DNA from: Hyparrhenia diplandra
Taxonomy: Eukaryota > Streptophyta > Magnoliopsida > Poales > Poaceae
DNA: 64,000 nucleotides
Direction: 5' to 3'
Assembly (NCBI GenBank): GCA_015847255.1
Contig: JADLZK010006412.1
Coordinates: forward strand, 1 to 64,000
This document shows positions 33,901-46,499 of the stretch, piece after piece (position 1 is the stretch's first letter; each line of letters starts with the position of its first letter). The notes under the pieces are model-generated. The model worked only from the letters and a program-made list of their open reading frames with translations. It did no database searches and had not been told where the DNA came from. The position numbers and the translations under genes were made by a program.

Positions 33901-35880
33901 TTTCCCCACCGTTCGATGAGGGGCGGCGTCCACATGCCGCCCAACCCACCAGGTAAGGCCTTAAGGCGATGCCCGTCGGGGGCGTCACGGCCGCGGGTCC
34001 GTAGCTTAGGATGGGGACCCGACATGTCGTTGTCGTCGAATTGCGAGATGTTGGCGCCGTCGTCAATGAAGGAAGAAGTCGGAGGTTCCGAAGTAGATAT
34101 CGAACTCATAGCTCCAGCGGGGGGATGCATGAGCAGGCGGTCCATCAAGCTTGTCATGACTCCGAGGCGCCGCGGGATCTTGAGAGCTCGCTCGGCGTCT
34201 GACAGTAAATTTGGAGGGGCCCTGCAAGGTGTATGTCGTTGGCACATGTACTCTAGCATGTATGTGCCTGCGAAGACATGCTCGGATCGATGTAGGCGGT
34301 GACAGGGAGAGGCGTAGTAGACGTCAAAATGCGAGGTCGCCGCGCCGTTTTAACGGCGTCACTGGCGCGGAAGGCGTCGGGCGCGTCAGCGACACGATGT
34401 TGTCGATGCGGAGGAACTCGTTGCCGTGGTTGTCGAAGAGGAGGACCGTCACATCTCAAGCCTTTGCGCGTTTGGGCGTGCTCAGGAGGAGCTGCACGCC
34501 GCGGAACGCCTCGATCTTCGAGCGGCGGTTCGGGAGGTGGAAGCCCATTGCAATGCCATGCAAGGGGCGCCACCCTCTAGGAGGAAGTTCTGCAGAGCTC
34601 CCCGGCCGCGGATGTAGTAGCGGTGGAAGTACCTCCACGATCCCGGTAGAAGAGGCTCCACTCCGGTGCGAGCCAAGCTGCTCGTTGGGCGGGCGATGAT
34701 CTTGAGCCCCCCGGTTTGACGTAGTACCCGATGCGGCTAGGTGAGGAGGTCATTCGTCGTCGATCATCGATCGCCTCCATAGCGGCGACCCGGCGCTGCC
34801 TTCCTAGAACCCGGGCCGCCCGTGTAGCATCGATGTCGTTGTCAATGTAGGTGACATCGTGGAAGTGGCGCGCGCGGTGGTCGCCAGGCGTCCCGAGTAG
34901 CGGCACGGCGGCGCCGTCGAAGGGCGAGCAAGGTCGATGACCTCCATCCGCCGGCGAGGCTCGAACCATTTGAGCGTCGACGGGCGTGTGCGTAGGCCAC
35001 CGGCGAAGAATTCGACGTGGTGGAAGCTGCCGCTCGAGGTCCATCTGAATCGCATAGCCCCTCGCGCTGTGATGTAGTCGTCCGCCTTGCCCCTCCCCGA
35101 AGCAGGGGCGCGAACTCCCATGAGTGTCGGGTGATGGGGGGGGTCCAAAGTCGCCCTTGCAGGTAGTGGGTGAACGATCCCATCCTCAACCAACGGCCTC
35201 CTCGGAATGACTGTTGAAACTGCATCTGCGGCGGGACCCGCCGATGGAATGCTGACATACCGTCGTGGGAGTCGGGTCGATGTCGGCCCTTCAACCAACA
35301 GCAGCTCCATCTTGTGATTCCGAGGTCAGGGTTGTCGGTGCCGCCGTACTCCGGGACCCTAGGCGCGCGTGACGAGGGAGGGTAGGTCCGGTGACTGGGG
35401 GCGGTGGCACCGTGGGTGGCACCCACCGGGGGCATCGCGGGTGGTGTCGTCATCATTTGCCGGAGAGTCCCACGCGGTTGCGTGTCGGTGGAGAGGAAGA
35501 GGCAGCCGGTCTTTGCGGTGTTGTCGATGACGATGTCGGTGACGACGGAGGCGTCTGGACAACGTCGTTGCCCTCGCCCCGGCCGAGGATGGCAGATCGG
35601 AGTCGCGTCGTGGTGTCGGGCGGGGGCGGCGGCTGGGGGCGGCGCCGGGGGGCGGCTCGGGGCCGTCCCTGGGCGGTCGTTGTGGTCGGCGGCGAAGAGG
35701 AGGTGGGGGATCTTCGGGGTGGTGTAGACGTACTCCATGCGACAAAGACGCAGCGTCTCGATCTCATCGAAGCGCGATCGATCTTGGCGCGCTTGTCATC
35801 GAGGAGCTCCTTCGCTTTGGTGAACGCTTGCATCTCGGGAAGCCATTAGTGGTGGGAATCGTCCCGTCTCACGGATACCG
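33901..35880 (-). pseudogene. Interior of element 2; unrecognised coding remnant
   Basis: On the minus strand the leader runs GGTATCCGTGAGACGG, GATTCCC and ATGGCTTCC, as in element 1. The protein then reads AFTKAKELLDDKRAKIDRA (about 35770-35830) and continues Pro-rich and GC-rich, with a long frame to about 34842. The downstream protein shows no resemblance to that of element 1. It may be a gag-like or captured host sequence. Confidence 0.4.
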
Positions 35881-36401
35881 GTATCACAAACCGGTTAAAT
35901 TGGGTCGGCTATGACACGTCACCAACAAACTTTTGAGGGCGGCGAACGGGCGGCATGGCGGCGGCGGGCGCGGCGACGCCGCGTGTGTGGCTGGCACTTG
36001 GCGGCGGTTAGGCGAGGAGAGAGAGGCCGCGAACTATTCTTTATTGCTTATCCCCAAAGAGATTATATACCCTTACTTATATAGCCCGGCTAGTGGGACT
36101 TGTGATCTAAGCAATCTCTATAAGGTTTTCTTATACGATCGGAATACCTTTTACAAGCAATATTTATTTATTTCCTAATAAGGGTCTTCCTTATCGATTG
36201 GAATATCCTTTTACACACCAAAAGTCCTAAGATAGTCCTAACTTGATGGCGAAGCGAGAGGCGAGCGGGGAAGGTGGAGGCGGCGGCGGCGGGGGTGCCG
36301 GCCTCCCAGCAGGCGCCGCGCACGCGCCCCCTCGTGGGCGGCCCACGACGGTTTAGGCCCTCCTAGCCCGCCCATGGCTGGCCCAATTCGACACATGGAC
36401 G
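35881..36401 (-). repeat. LTR of element 2 (5' LTR)
   Basis: Matches 33294-33900 and ends near GACACATGGAC just before the GTTTG duplication. It is 80-90 bases shorter, mostly through losses in its GC-rich half. Confidence 0.8.
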
Positions 36402-36406
36402 GTTTG

Positions 36407-36570
36407 CAAATGTGAAACCTATATGAATAGATTTGTCTTGAAAAATACTTTCATAAAAGTATACATATATCACTCATCGATAAATACGTTTATAATAACA
36501 AGAGGTCAAATTTGTGTTTTGAAGACCGTGTCATTTGTCCTAAGCGTAAGCTTATTGGGTATGAAGGGAG
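36407..36570. repeat. MITE, right part
   Basis: Resumes at CAAATGTGAAACC and runs to GAAGGGAG, matching the second half of the reverse complement of the MITE at 21353-21612 (ATAGATTTGTCTTGAAAAAT). Confidence 0.85.
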
Positions 36571-37205
36571 TGCTTATTAAAAGATAGTGTGGCATGGCTA
36601 GAGTGAGAATTTTATTGAAGTTTCATTTGTATTAAATATGTTGCCACCTAGACATTTTTTCATGGCATAACAGTGTATTTAAGAAGAGAGATAAGATGAA
36701 ACTCTCTTGACCTTTGTAATACACAGTTTTAAGGACAAAACTAGATACACACCATATGTGAGCCCAGGAAGTCAAATCTCACATATAATCACAATTAAAG
36801 TAGATATCAAAGCATAATGCTTAAATATAACGAAACTTAATATAGAAAGATAACCTCAAAGTGCAAACAATGGAAAGACAATCCGATCCTGGGATGAAGC
36901 CTCCACTCCACGAGGGGACAAAGCCCGGATTTGGTTGATCACAAAGCGTGACTTCTTCAAAACTCTAGCACTTAGGCAGTCTTCCTAGTTTGAGTGGGAA
37001 ATTGCAAGGATGAGTCCATGTCGAACTTCGGCAAGAATAGCAAGACAATATCTTTCCCATAACCCAAGATCAATATAACATAAGTAATGTATAGCATAAA
37101 ATGATAAATCATGAACAACTTAATAAGTAAAAGGTCATCGCCTTTAATGTAAAAGGTTCTAGGGCCACCCGTGACCTTGTGCAAGGCTAGTATACCGGTT
37201 TTTAT
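36571..37205. other. Older repeat remnant, target of the 7.7-kb element
   Basis: AT-rich sequence that looks like a decayed LTR or leader of another retroelement ('GGTCATCGCCTTTAATGTAA', 'AGGGCCACCCGTGACCTTGT'). It resumes at 44931-44993 after the insertion. No gene. Confidence 0.45.
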
Positions 37206-38662
37206 TGTTGGCGTTTCTTAACATATGCAGAAGAATCCACAAGCGTGCGGAACTGTCATTGTAGCTTTCACGAGGAAGTATTCAGGGTATCGTATTTTCC
37301 ACGAGGGAGCGTTTGCGCACTAGTCTCTCGACACGGCCGCCCAAGGATAACTATGGATAGTGAGGTGTCTTTATGGGCTTAGGTTTTCGGGTAGGGATTT
37401 CTAGAGCTGTTATCTCCTTGCCCGGGCACACGCCAAGCGCACCAACTGGGCGGCTTAGGCAATTAGCACTACAACACACCCGAGCGTGGGGGATTACAAG
37501 GGGCGGACAAGGCTATCACGACCCGGCCGCCTACCCCTCGGACCGTGGGGTGCACCGCAAAAAGATAGGTGGGCGTTAGTCCAAACACCATGTTTGCACT
37601 ACCGTACACAACTCTTGGTGTCGATCAAGGTTCCCGGTCAAAGGGTTCCTTCACCAAGAGTTACGACCGAGGGTATGACTATCAATCCGTAAGTTTATAG
37701 CAGCTAAGATAATATACTTGAAGAACAATAAGCGAAAGATGAACACGAACTTTCTTACAAAAGTGTAAGTAAGTTGTAGAGGTACAAGCGTGGCGGGTGC
37801 CGACAAGTCCGGCACTCCGGCCACCCGAGATCCGCAATGCAGGGGGTACATCGGGACTCCATGGAAAAGGGGCCAAGCCCTCTTCTAGCCTTCCCTCTCT
37901 CACTCTCCATTAGAACTAAGAAAGAAAGAAGAGTGAAGCTTCTCCCTTTCTACTACATTGTGGCCCTCCTTGTGTTGTATGTGGAATGGTGTCTTGGAAT
38001 GAGAGGGAGGAGCCTCCTTTTATAGCTTGGAGAGAGGGGGTCTTGAGGAAATGTGCCACCTCCCCCCATAATGACCAAACCGACCAAGGAATGATGGTTT
38101 CTAGGTACAACGAACCTGGCACACCCCGCCACCGAGCGTTCTCACGGGGTTATTATGCTGCCCACGAGGAAGATGGGCCCGGTTGGCGGCCGTAGAAGTC
38201 TTGGGCGCACCCTCGGGTGTCGCGGCGCACCAAGATCTGGGCCAAATGGGCTCAAATTTTGGGAGCACGTCGGTTTTCGTCGTTAGCTCAGTTTTGGCGG
38301 GTGGTACAAAGCGAGTCCGTATGGAAAAGTTATGCCGAAATACTAAACCCATGTCATGTGGCCCAATGTCATTTCATGTTGGATTAGGGCCTCGACCTCT
38401 TGGGCTTGTGTTTGGATGTTTATGGGCTTTTCTCCTCTCTTTTTCCTTGCTTTGCTTATGTCCATTTAGGGCCTTGTTATTTCTTATATGTTTTCCTTTG
38501 CTTTTGGCCCAAAATATATATGTTTCCAACATTGCCACCGCAAAACAAGTGAAGTACCAAAACTTGTGGAAATGGTTAGCTCAAAGCCCTATTGCTATTG
38601 TGTTTTGGTAGATCTATACTAATGTTGATGGTATAAAATATGTAGTTAACGGCCCGTCAACA
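37206..38662 (-). repeat. LTR (3' LTR) of the 7.7-kb element
   Basis: Begins TGTTGGCGTTTCTTAACATA and ends CCCGTCAACA. It is nearly collinear with 43468-44925, with most differences being small indels. Confidence 0.9.
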
Positions 38663-40839
38663 AACTCCCCACACTTAGTCCTTTGCTCGTCCTCGAGTAA
38701 AGGCTAAGGACTAAGATAAGGTCATCTCCTTGATATGCAACCTGCATACAAGTTATTCAAGCTTCACTGCACTTATGAACTTTTTGATGTGTCTACCACG
38801 TTAATCTTGGGTAATTGAATTATGGAACAACACAGATTCAAATCCCTTGCTTCAAATAAGTGCAGGAACTTGGGATTTTCATTTAATTTTAAAAATGTAA
38901 ATATAGCATTGCTCCTCAAATGATTCACTTTCGGATCACTCAATTTGTATGTGGTTTGTTCCTCACCAAAGGCTTAGATTAAGCCTTTCTTTTTCCCTAC
39001 CAACTATATAAGGCTTTTTGTGGGGTTTTGGGTAGGTAAAAGAATGGCATACTTGTATCATGTCATGTTGCCTTAGTCAAAAAACCAGACCACATGGAGA
39101 GACTAGTCATAGGCCTAGATCAAGATGTGCAAAGTGTGTGGTATATTTTTGTGTACTCAGGTATCATGACTCTCTCTTTTTTGGTGGCATTTATTTGAAG
39201 GAGGTATGGGCTACTTTATTCTTTTTCTTTCCTTTCTCTCTCTTTTTTTTTTTTTGGGCCAGTCTTGACTTCCTCGTCTCTTTTTTTGGAAGGACTCATG
39301 TCCATCTTTTCTTTCATCATCATATTTTTTCAAACATAGCCCATACTTCTCCTTTGGTAAGCTGGGATTTTTGTGAGAGGTCATGATACAAATGAATGGA
39401 GTATATTTTTGGTGGATGGAAGGGTGCATGTTGTGCGCAACTCTCGGTGTAAGAGTCGGCATTTTATTTGTGGGGTATGCGTGAATCTTGATCTTGGGCA
39501 TATGAAAAGAATCTCAACATAGGTCACAAATAATTTGACATAGGCTCACCATGAAAACAAGTAGCATATGACTATGGTTTATTCTTTTCATGAATGATCA
39601 TCATCACGTCATATGGCTGCGGTGGAAAATGTATATCATTGAGGAGCATGCTAATTGAATTTTGAATTTTTGAAAACAAATCCCAAGTTTATATAAAGAG
39701 CAAGGTTCATATCATCCAGCTATATCACATATTCCAATTACTTAGATAACATGTGGTCCCTATGATAAGTGGTTCACAAGCTATAGGAATATTAGCGAGG
39801 AATAAAAAGTATGCACATTTTATCAAAAGGATAGCATGGAGATGGAGCTTTTCTTTTTTTTTTTTTTCAAAAGTTTTGTCTTTTTGATTTGTTCAATTTT
39901 CAACTTCAAAACTTATGGAGGATGTGAGAGAGGGAGTTGCACAAACCACCGTTTGAAGAGGAAGGAGTCTAATGGTAATCATTCGTTTCATCCTTCTTCA
40001 TCGTGAATTGCAGGGGTTTATGCCTTTGTGTTGGGGAGATCTCGGATGGGTGTGATTGTATGATTGAGAGGTCTCCCCCACACTTATTCTTGTACCTGTT
40101 TTATTTTAAACAAAGAAAACAAAAGAATAGAAAACAAACACATGGCTCTATTGGCAAGAATACAGGGAGCCTTTATTATGATTATTATTTATTTTATTTG
40201 TTTATTTATTATTTTATTTTTTTCGTTCACCTCGGCATCACTCAAGCAAGGCTAACATAAAGAAGCATTACAAGCAAAGCCTTGATTCATCTCAACATAA
40301 GATACTTTCATTGATCATGACAACAAAACTCTAAGTTCATTAACCTAGCTTTGACACCATGTTAAAGATTTGATTAAAAAGAAGATCATTTTAACCTAAG
40401 CACCATGCTCAATTTAAAAGATCTATGGATAAACCACATGAGTACTCATGGGAGAATATCAAACCGAGCAAACGTCATAAACAAGAGAAGCATGAATTTA
40501 AAAGAACCTTATGGAGGCAATTATGAGTATGAGAGTTGGTGAAGCGTTACCTTTGCATACACAGTATAAGTACCGGCGGCATAAGTGGGTGAAGCATCGA
40601 AGTTGTTCTTTGCGGTTTTTGCATGATGGCTCTTCAGGGTGCTTCTCAAGGCTAGGCCACAAACACACTTAGTATGTAATACGGACCATGGGCCTTGATG
40701 GTAGCGCAAAAGGATAAGAGAGGCGAGCCCTTCTTGCTTGTAGAAGCAATGATGGGTGGAGTCGGGGCGACACATTAGAAAGTTTCTTGACCATGCGGGG
40801 CCAACTTTTGCTCTTCCCTTATTGTTTTTCTTCTCTTTT

Positions 40840-41145
40840 TTATTATTATATATATATATTTTTTTTTTTCACCAACACACTCTTTTTTTTACTTTACTTT
40901 TTTTCTATTTTTTTAATCTCTCTTCATGTTTTCTATACCCTCTCTCTTTTTTTCTCTTTTTTTTTTTTGATAATATTTTTTTTTTTTTTTTTCTCTCTCT
41001 CTTTTTTTTTCTTCTATATCATCTCTCTTTTTTTTTTTTTATCTATATATTTTTTTTTCTTCTTTTTTTATCTCTTTCTTTTCTCTCTCTCTCTCTCTCT
41101 TTTTTTTTTTAACTCTTTTCTCTCCATCTTTTTTTTTTTTTTTTT
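40840..41145. repeat. T/CT-rich low-complexity block
   Basis: Runs of T broken by CTCTCT and TATATATA. Apparent Phe-rich open frames on the plus strand are an effect of composition. Confidence 0.8.
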
Positions 41146-41493
41146 ATTAGCAAGGCCGGGTGACATCGTCTTTTATTCATCCTCAATTTTTTTATATGAC
41201 CCTTTGGTGGATGGAACTTGAGATTGTCACCATCTTCCCCACACTTAGACTTTTGTGAAAAAGTCAAGTGTGTGAGTCCGAGTCTCCTCTTAAGCATCTT
41301 TCATCACCCATGGGCATCATAGTTTTTTTTTTTTTTTTTTTTTTTTTGATGTGGCCCCCATGTTCTCGAGCGTCGCATGCCTCTTTGTTCTTCTTAATCG
41401 ATCTCCGGCTGAAATAGTTAGCGACAAGAATACCCAGAAGGTGCATACTAACTTGATAACATGTTCTTGCTTTTTATTTATAAGAGAAGAAAA

Positions 41494-41495
41494 GA

Positions 41496-41534
<39 letters not shown>
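41494..41534. repeat. (ATT)n microsatellite
   Basis: About thirteen uninterrupted TTA/ATT units. Confidence 0.9.
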
Positions 41535-42519
41535 GAAAATAAAATAAAAGGGAAAAGCCCTTTTTTTTATGAGGAAAGATAGATAAAACATTTATTTTAG
41601 AGAGATAAAAATATATATTATTATTGCTTTTTTTTTTTTTTGGTTTTGAAAAAGAGATAAAATTTACTTATTTATTTTTTTTTTTTTTGAAAAAAGAGAT
41701 AAAATAAATTTATTTATTTAATTAATTTTGAAAAGAGAGTTTTTTTTTTTAATAAGAGGGTTTTTATATATATTTTTTTGATAGTCAGGGTATCTCCCGT
41801 GATGCTTGAGTTATGGTCATAAGCTTGACGGCGGGGAAAACATCTTGCGGTGATGGTGGTGAAGTTCCCGGTTTCACCACTAAGAATTTGACATTGCAGC
41901 TCTAGCTACAAGATTAGCGTCATCATGCTACTACGAGACTTGCAATCGTTCTCTTAAAAAGGTTTACAATGAGAACCCGAGAGATGGTTGTAATTTTTCG
42001 TGGAAGCACTTTCGGCTAAACAAAACAAACTCAAGAAGACCCAAAAGGTGAACATGTAAGAAGTCTCAATTGACAACTTGTTATGCTCAAAAACAAATTT
42101 CCGCTTGGTCTCAAGAGTTGTTACTTCATGCATGTCCATGGCACATGAGGTTTTCTCCTCAAAGATGTGATATGAAGGGCGAGCGTTGAATCTCGACCAT
42201 TGTCAAGAACAATGTTTTGTTGGCGAGAGGGACATGACTTGTGTTCGTGTGAGGCGACAGTGTTTCGTTTCACTAAGATGTGGAAACAACTTGGGTGAAG
42301 CGAATAGAGTTATAAAACCGCCTCCTCGAGCGGGTTTTGGTTGGGAAGATGCTTACGCCTTTGGAATGTCTAGGTGTGAGGCGGGAAGCAATCTTTCCTA
42401 ACTTCTCATCATGGCTCCCCTCTATACGTTTTTTCGTGAAAGTTTTTTTTTTTCTAGAGGGTAGCCTATGAGAAGATTGAAGTCAAGGATGAGATAGATA
42501 TGAAAGTCTAAGCATACCT

Positions 42520-43270
42520 TGGCTTTAGAGGTTTTGTCATCATTCTTGAATTCAATCATGAACTCAGGAAGGACAAAGCATTCCTTCCTTCGGTGTTTCG
42601 TGGTTGGGGAGAGGGCTCAACATTCGGTTCCAATGGCGGTGCAGGGGAATGGCTCGTGATGAGGGCTCCTCAACGCTTGACATGCCCTTAATGTGGAGGG
42701 GAATAGGTTCTACAGCGGGAGAAGCAAGCTTCTCTAGGATGTGTTCAAGAATTTTCTATGTTCCATTGTAGGTTTTATGTGTAAGCGACCCTCCAACAGT
42801 CATGTCAAGGCATAGGGCAGCATCTATGTCAAGACCCGAACAAAAGATATGCAAAAGCACACTATCGGGTAATGACAAGTCTAGGCCAACATGTATAAAC
42901 ATTATAAACCTGGCCTAGTCTGCACCTATGGACTCCTTCTCATCCTACTTGAGATCGAGAGTTGTCCTTGGTAGGCATTGATGGGGAAGAATGCTAGACA
43001 AAAATTGTCTTTGAGTTCTTCTTAGTCCCCATTCAAACTTCCTACGACAATAGTGTACTATTGTTTTGCTTTTCCCTATAAGGGAGAGCGAGAAACAAAT
43101 TCCACATGTGAATTTTCGTGTCATACCGGGGAATGCTTAGGCATGCACATAACTCCTCGAAATCTCGTAGGTGGTTACCGCGAGGTTTTCAAAATAGTCA
43201 CCAAAGAAGGAGTGTACCCGAACCCGAAGTTTTTCTTTTTCAAATTAGGGTGGAGTTCATGGCGAATGAA
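42520..43270 (-). pseudogene. Decayed gag of the 7.7-kb element
   Basis: Read from right to left, the minus strand gives pieces typical of gypsy gag: DFEELCACLSIPRYDTK near 43100-43180, then GGSLTHKTYNGT near 42770-42810, followed by ILEHILEKLASP. The last part matches in pattern the gag of the element at 56110-63744 (GGSFTHKTIEEGEALLDRVL). Many stops and frame changes are present. The gag capsid would package element RNA; this copy cannot. Confidence 0.6.
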
Positions 43271-43467
43271 AATTTTGATTTTGAAAAAGATTTTGGCCCT
43301 GTGAACTCCCCTTTGGGAAGCGAGAAAGATTTTGAATTTGGAGAATGCTTCATTTTGGAAAAAGAAAAATAAATAACTATTTATATTTTTTTTTGGATAC
43401 AACACACGGGTGCTCTATGCTCGAGAGAAATTACGACAACCGTTCCCGGCAATGGCGCGAGAAAGCT

Positions 43468-44925
43468 TGTTGATGTTTCTTAACATATGCGGAAAGAATC
43501 ATAGCGTGCGAAGCTGTCATTGTAGCTTTCACCCGGAAGTATTCAGGGTATCGTATTTTGCACAGGGAACGTTTGCGCACTAGTCTCTGAGCACAGCCGC
43601 CCAAGGATAACTATGGATAGTGAGGTGTCTTTATGGGCTTAGGTTTTGAGGCAGGGATTTCTAGAGCTATTATCTCCTTGCGCCGGGCACCGGCCAGCGC
43701 ACCAAGAAAGGCGACTTAGACAATTAGCACTACAACACAACCCGAGCGTGGGGGATTACAAAGGGGCGGATAGAACATCGCGACCCGTACCTACCCCCCC
43801 CCCGTGGGGTGCACCGCAAAAGATAGGTGGACGTTAGTCCAAACACCATGTTTGCACTACCGTACACAACTCTTGGTGTCGATCAAGGTTTCGGTCAAAG
43901 GGTTCCTTCACCAAGAGTTATGACCCGAGGGTACGACTATCAATCTCGCAAGTTTATACAGCTAAGATAATATACTTGAAGAACAATAAGCCGAAAGATG
44001 AACACGAACTTTCTTACCAAAGTGTAAGTAAGTTGTAGAGGTACAAAGCGTGGCGGGTGCCGACAAGTCAGGCACTCGGCCACCCGAGATCCGCAATGCA
44101 GGGGAGTACGCCGGGACTCCATGGAGAAGAGGCCAAGCCCTCTTCTAGCCTTCCCTCTCTCACTCTCCATTAGAACTAAGAAGAGGAAGAAGAGTGGAGC
44201 TTCTCCCTTTCTACTACACTGTGGCCCTCCTTGTGTTGTATGTGGAATGGTGTCTTTAAATGAGAGGGAGGAGCCTCCTTTTATAGCTTGGAGAGAGGGG
44301 GGATCTTTGGAAATGTGCCACCTTCCCCATAATGACCAAACCAACCAAGGAATGATGGTTTCAGGTACAACGAACCTGGCACACCCCCCCACCGATGTTC
44401 TCACGGAGTTATTATCTTTGCCACGAGGAACATGGGCCCGGTTGCGCAGCCCTTGAGAGGTGCTTGGCGCACCCTCAGTGCAGCAGCGCACCAAGATCTG
44501 GGCCAAATGGGCTCAAATTTTGGGAGCACGTCGGTTTCATCGTAAGCTCCATTTTGGTGGGTGGTACACGAAAAGCGAATGCGTATGAAAAAGTTATGCC
44601 GAAATACTAAACCCATGTCATGTGGCCCAATGTCATTTCATGTTGGATTAGGGCCTCGACCTCTTGGGCTTGTGTTTGAATGTTTATGGGCTTTTCTCCT
44701 CTCTTCTCCTTGCTTTGCTTATGTCCATTTAGGGCCTTGTTATTTTTTATATGTTTTCCTTTGCTTTTGGCCCAAAATGTATATGTTTCCAACATTACTT
44801 TTTGCAAAACAAGTGAAGTACCAAAACTTGTGGAAATGGTTAGCTCAAAGCCCTATTGCTATTGTGTTTTGGTAGATTTATACTAATGTTGACGGTATAA
44901 AATATGTAGTTAACGACCATCAACA
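43468..44925 (-). repeat. LTR (5' LTR) of the 7.7-kb element
   Basis: Begins TGTTGATGTTTCTTAACATA and ends GACCATCAACA, followed by the TTTAT duplication. Confidence 0.9.
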
Positions 44926-44993
44926 TTTATCAAACTCTGCTTGAGAGGTGTACACTTTCACTATGAGTCATGATTTCCAAATGCATGGGTCTT

Positions 44994-46435
44994 TGAAGGC
45001 ATCTAGGCCCCTAGGTAGTTTCGGTAATTAATGACAACATAAGATTATTGTGACTAACGTGTGTTTTGCGAAAGCAGATTGAGTTAGGCCACAATAATGG
45101 TTCATATACCTCCTATCGATGGAAATCGTTTTGGTTTTTATGGGATGGATGACAGGGTTAAGGACGGTTAGTTCCGATTGTCGACGGAGTTGGGTGACAT
45201 CGGATTAGTCGTTAGGACTTTGTTTTTTTTCCTTTGGCCGTACTATTAAGGGGGGTGCGAACGGGTAGCTTGACCTAGGCAAGCCTAATGGTATTAGTGT
45301 GGTGCATACTTGTCAAACTTAGCGCTAGGTAGCTACAAAACAGTTGAGAATGGATTAGGTTTGAAAGTCATTTGCAAAAAGAGTTTGAATTGGGAGTGAG
45401 CGGGCTTGAGAACCAAGTCTTGGGGGACGTGGAATAGGGGGCGGACGCTGGCCCGGCGTCCGGTGGCGTGTTGGCGTCTTGCGGAGGGTGAATTACCATG
45501 CGTCGGACGTTGGCGACTAGCGCGTCCGGCGCACTCCAGTGAGGTTGTTTGTGAGAAGGTTGCGATGGACGCTCCGCTTGATCAGCGCCGGCCGCGTCCG
45601 ACGGCTACGGCGGGACGCTAGAATTTGAATCGGCAATGTGCGGCCGCGTCCAGCGGTTACATCTCTAGCATCTGGCGCCTTCGTCGGGTGTCTTTGTTTT
45701 GGGGAAAAGGTGGGACTTTTGGCCCTTGGCTATAAATACCACCTTGACTCCTCCATGCCCTCTCTCTTGCCCATTGTTTCAAATTTGAAGAAACCCTTTG
45801 AGAGTAAGAGAGCAAGAGCCTAGTGAAGTTGAGAGATTTGTCAATCCAAGGCTAAGGACTTCATTAGTGCTAGGGAGTAAACAAGTGTGCATCCACTCAT
45901 CGCATTAGGCTTGAGAGGTCAAGTGAGAGTTCGGTCTTGTCACTCTTAGTGATCACCATCACCTAGATGGCTTGGTGGCGTTCCATGGCTTGAAGATCAC
46001 CCGGTGGAGCTTGTCGGTGACTCAAGCAAGCCTGTGAGCGGTTTTGGGCGATTCACCGCGACAGAGTGTCGAAGAATAAGCCCGTAGAGAGCACTTAGTT
46101 CTTGCGAGGACTAAGGGGGAGCGATACTCTTGCGAGAGTACTCCAACGAGGACTAGGGGGAGTGGCGACTCCTCGATACCTCGGGAAAACATCGCCATGT
46201 TCCTTCCTCTCTTTACTTTCTGCATTTACATTTACGCAATTCTATTTCATGTCTTAAATTCCTAGAATTTCCATGCTAGAGTAGGATTGGAACTTAGGGT
46301 GCTAAACTTCATGCGATAGTTGCTAGAACCACACATAGGCACAAGTGGGTGAAGTCGGGCTATTAGGTTTACTTTTTGCAAGAAAATTTTAGATTAGCCC
46401 AATTCGCCTCCCTTTTGGGCATCTTGATCCTTTCA
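44994..46435 (+). repeat. 5' LTR of a Ty1/copia (SIRE/Maximus-like) element
   Basis: Begins TGAAGGCATCTAGGCCCCTA and ends CATCTTGATCCTTTCA. A TATA-like box CTATAAATACC near 45730 marks the promoter. It is directly followed by the primer-binding site TTGGTATCGGAGCC (46437-46450), complementary to the 3' part of initiator methionine tRNA in this lineage. Confidence 0.9.
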
Positions 46436-46499
46436 ATTGGTATCGGAGCCGTGTTGCTCACGAATTAGGCTTCACCGCCAAGAGCAAGCTGTCTAACGG

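Larger units (their letters stand above)
33294..36401 (-). mobile_element. Non-autonomous LTR retrotransposon (element 2 of the family at 5482-9203)
   Basis: LTRs at 33294-33900 and about 35881-36401 flank a 2-kb GC-rich interior. The insertion duplicated GTTTG (33289-33293 and 36402-36406). On the minus strand the 5' LTR is on the right, followed by a GGTATCCG primer-binding-like leader. A purine-rich tract (GGTGGGGAAA) precedes the left LTR. The block TTTTACAAGCAATATTTATT is shared with element 1. No polymerase or integrase motifs were found. Confidence 0.82.
38663..42519. other. Non-coding interior of the 7.7-kb element
   Basis: No gene is found. On the minus strand this corresponds to the 3' untranslated part of a gypsy element. 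It includes an ATGGACATGAGTCC motif (39292-39305) that other gypsy elements in the window share. Confidence 0.55.
37206..44925 (-). mobile_element. Gypsy-type LTR element with gag only (TR-GAG-like)
   Basis: It has LTRs of 1457 and 1458 bp and the perfect target duplication TTTAT (37201-37205 and 44926-44930). Orientation is minus: a purine-rich tract (CTAAGTGTGGGGAGTT on the minus strand, 38663-38678) abuts the left LTR. A GCGCCATTGCCGGGAACGG leader abuts the right LTR on its inner side. The 4.8-kb interior has a decayed gag (42520-43270) and then long AT- and T-rich sequence, with no protease, reverse transcriptase or integrase motif. It should depend on a related full-length Tat/Athila-like element for mobility. 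Confidence 0.85.

Noticed and set aside
34577..35849. Long frames on both strands in element 2
   Set aside because: Kept only as an unrecognised remnant. High GC makes frame length uninformative, and no polymerase or capsid motif was found.
40756..41221. Phe-rich plus-strand frames of 118 and 144 codons resembling membrane proteins
   Set aside because: They are produced by T and CT runs in a non-coding retroelement region.
46436..46452. tRNA-like sequence TTGGTATCGGAGCC
   Set aside because: It is the primer-binding site of the copia element and not a tRNA gene; no cloverleaf can be formed around it.
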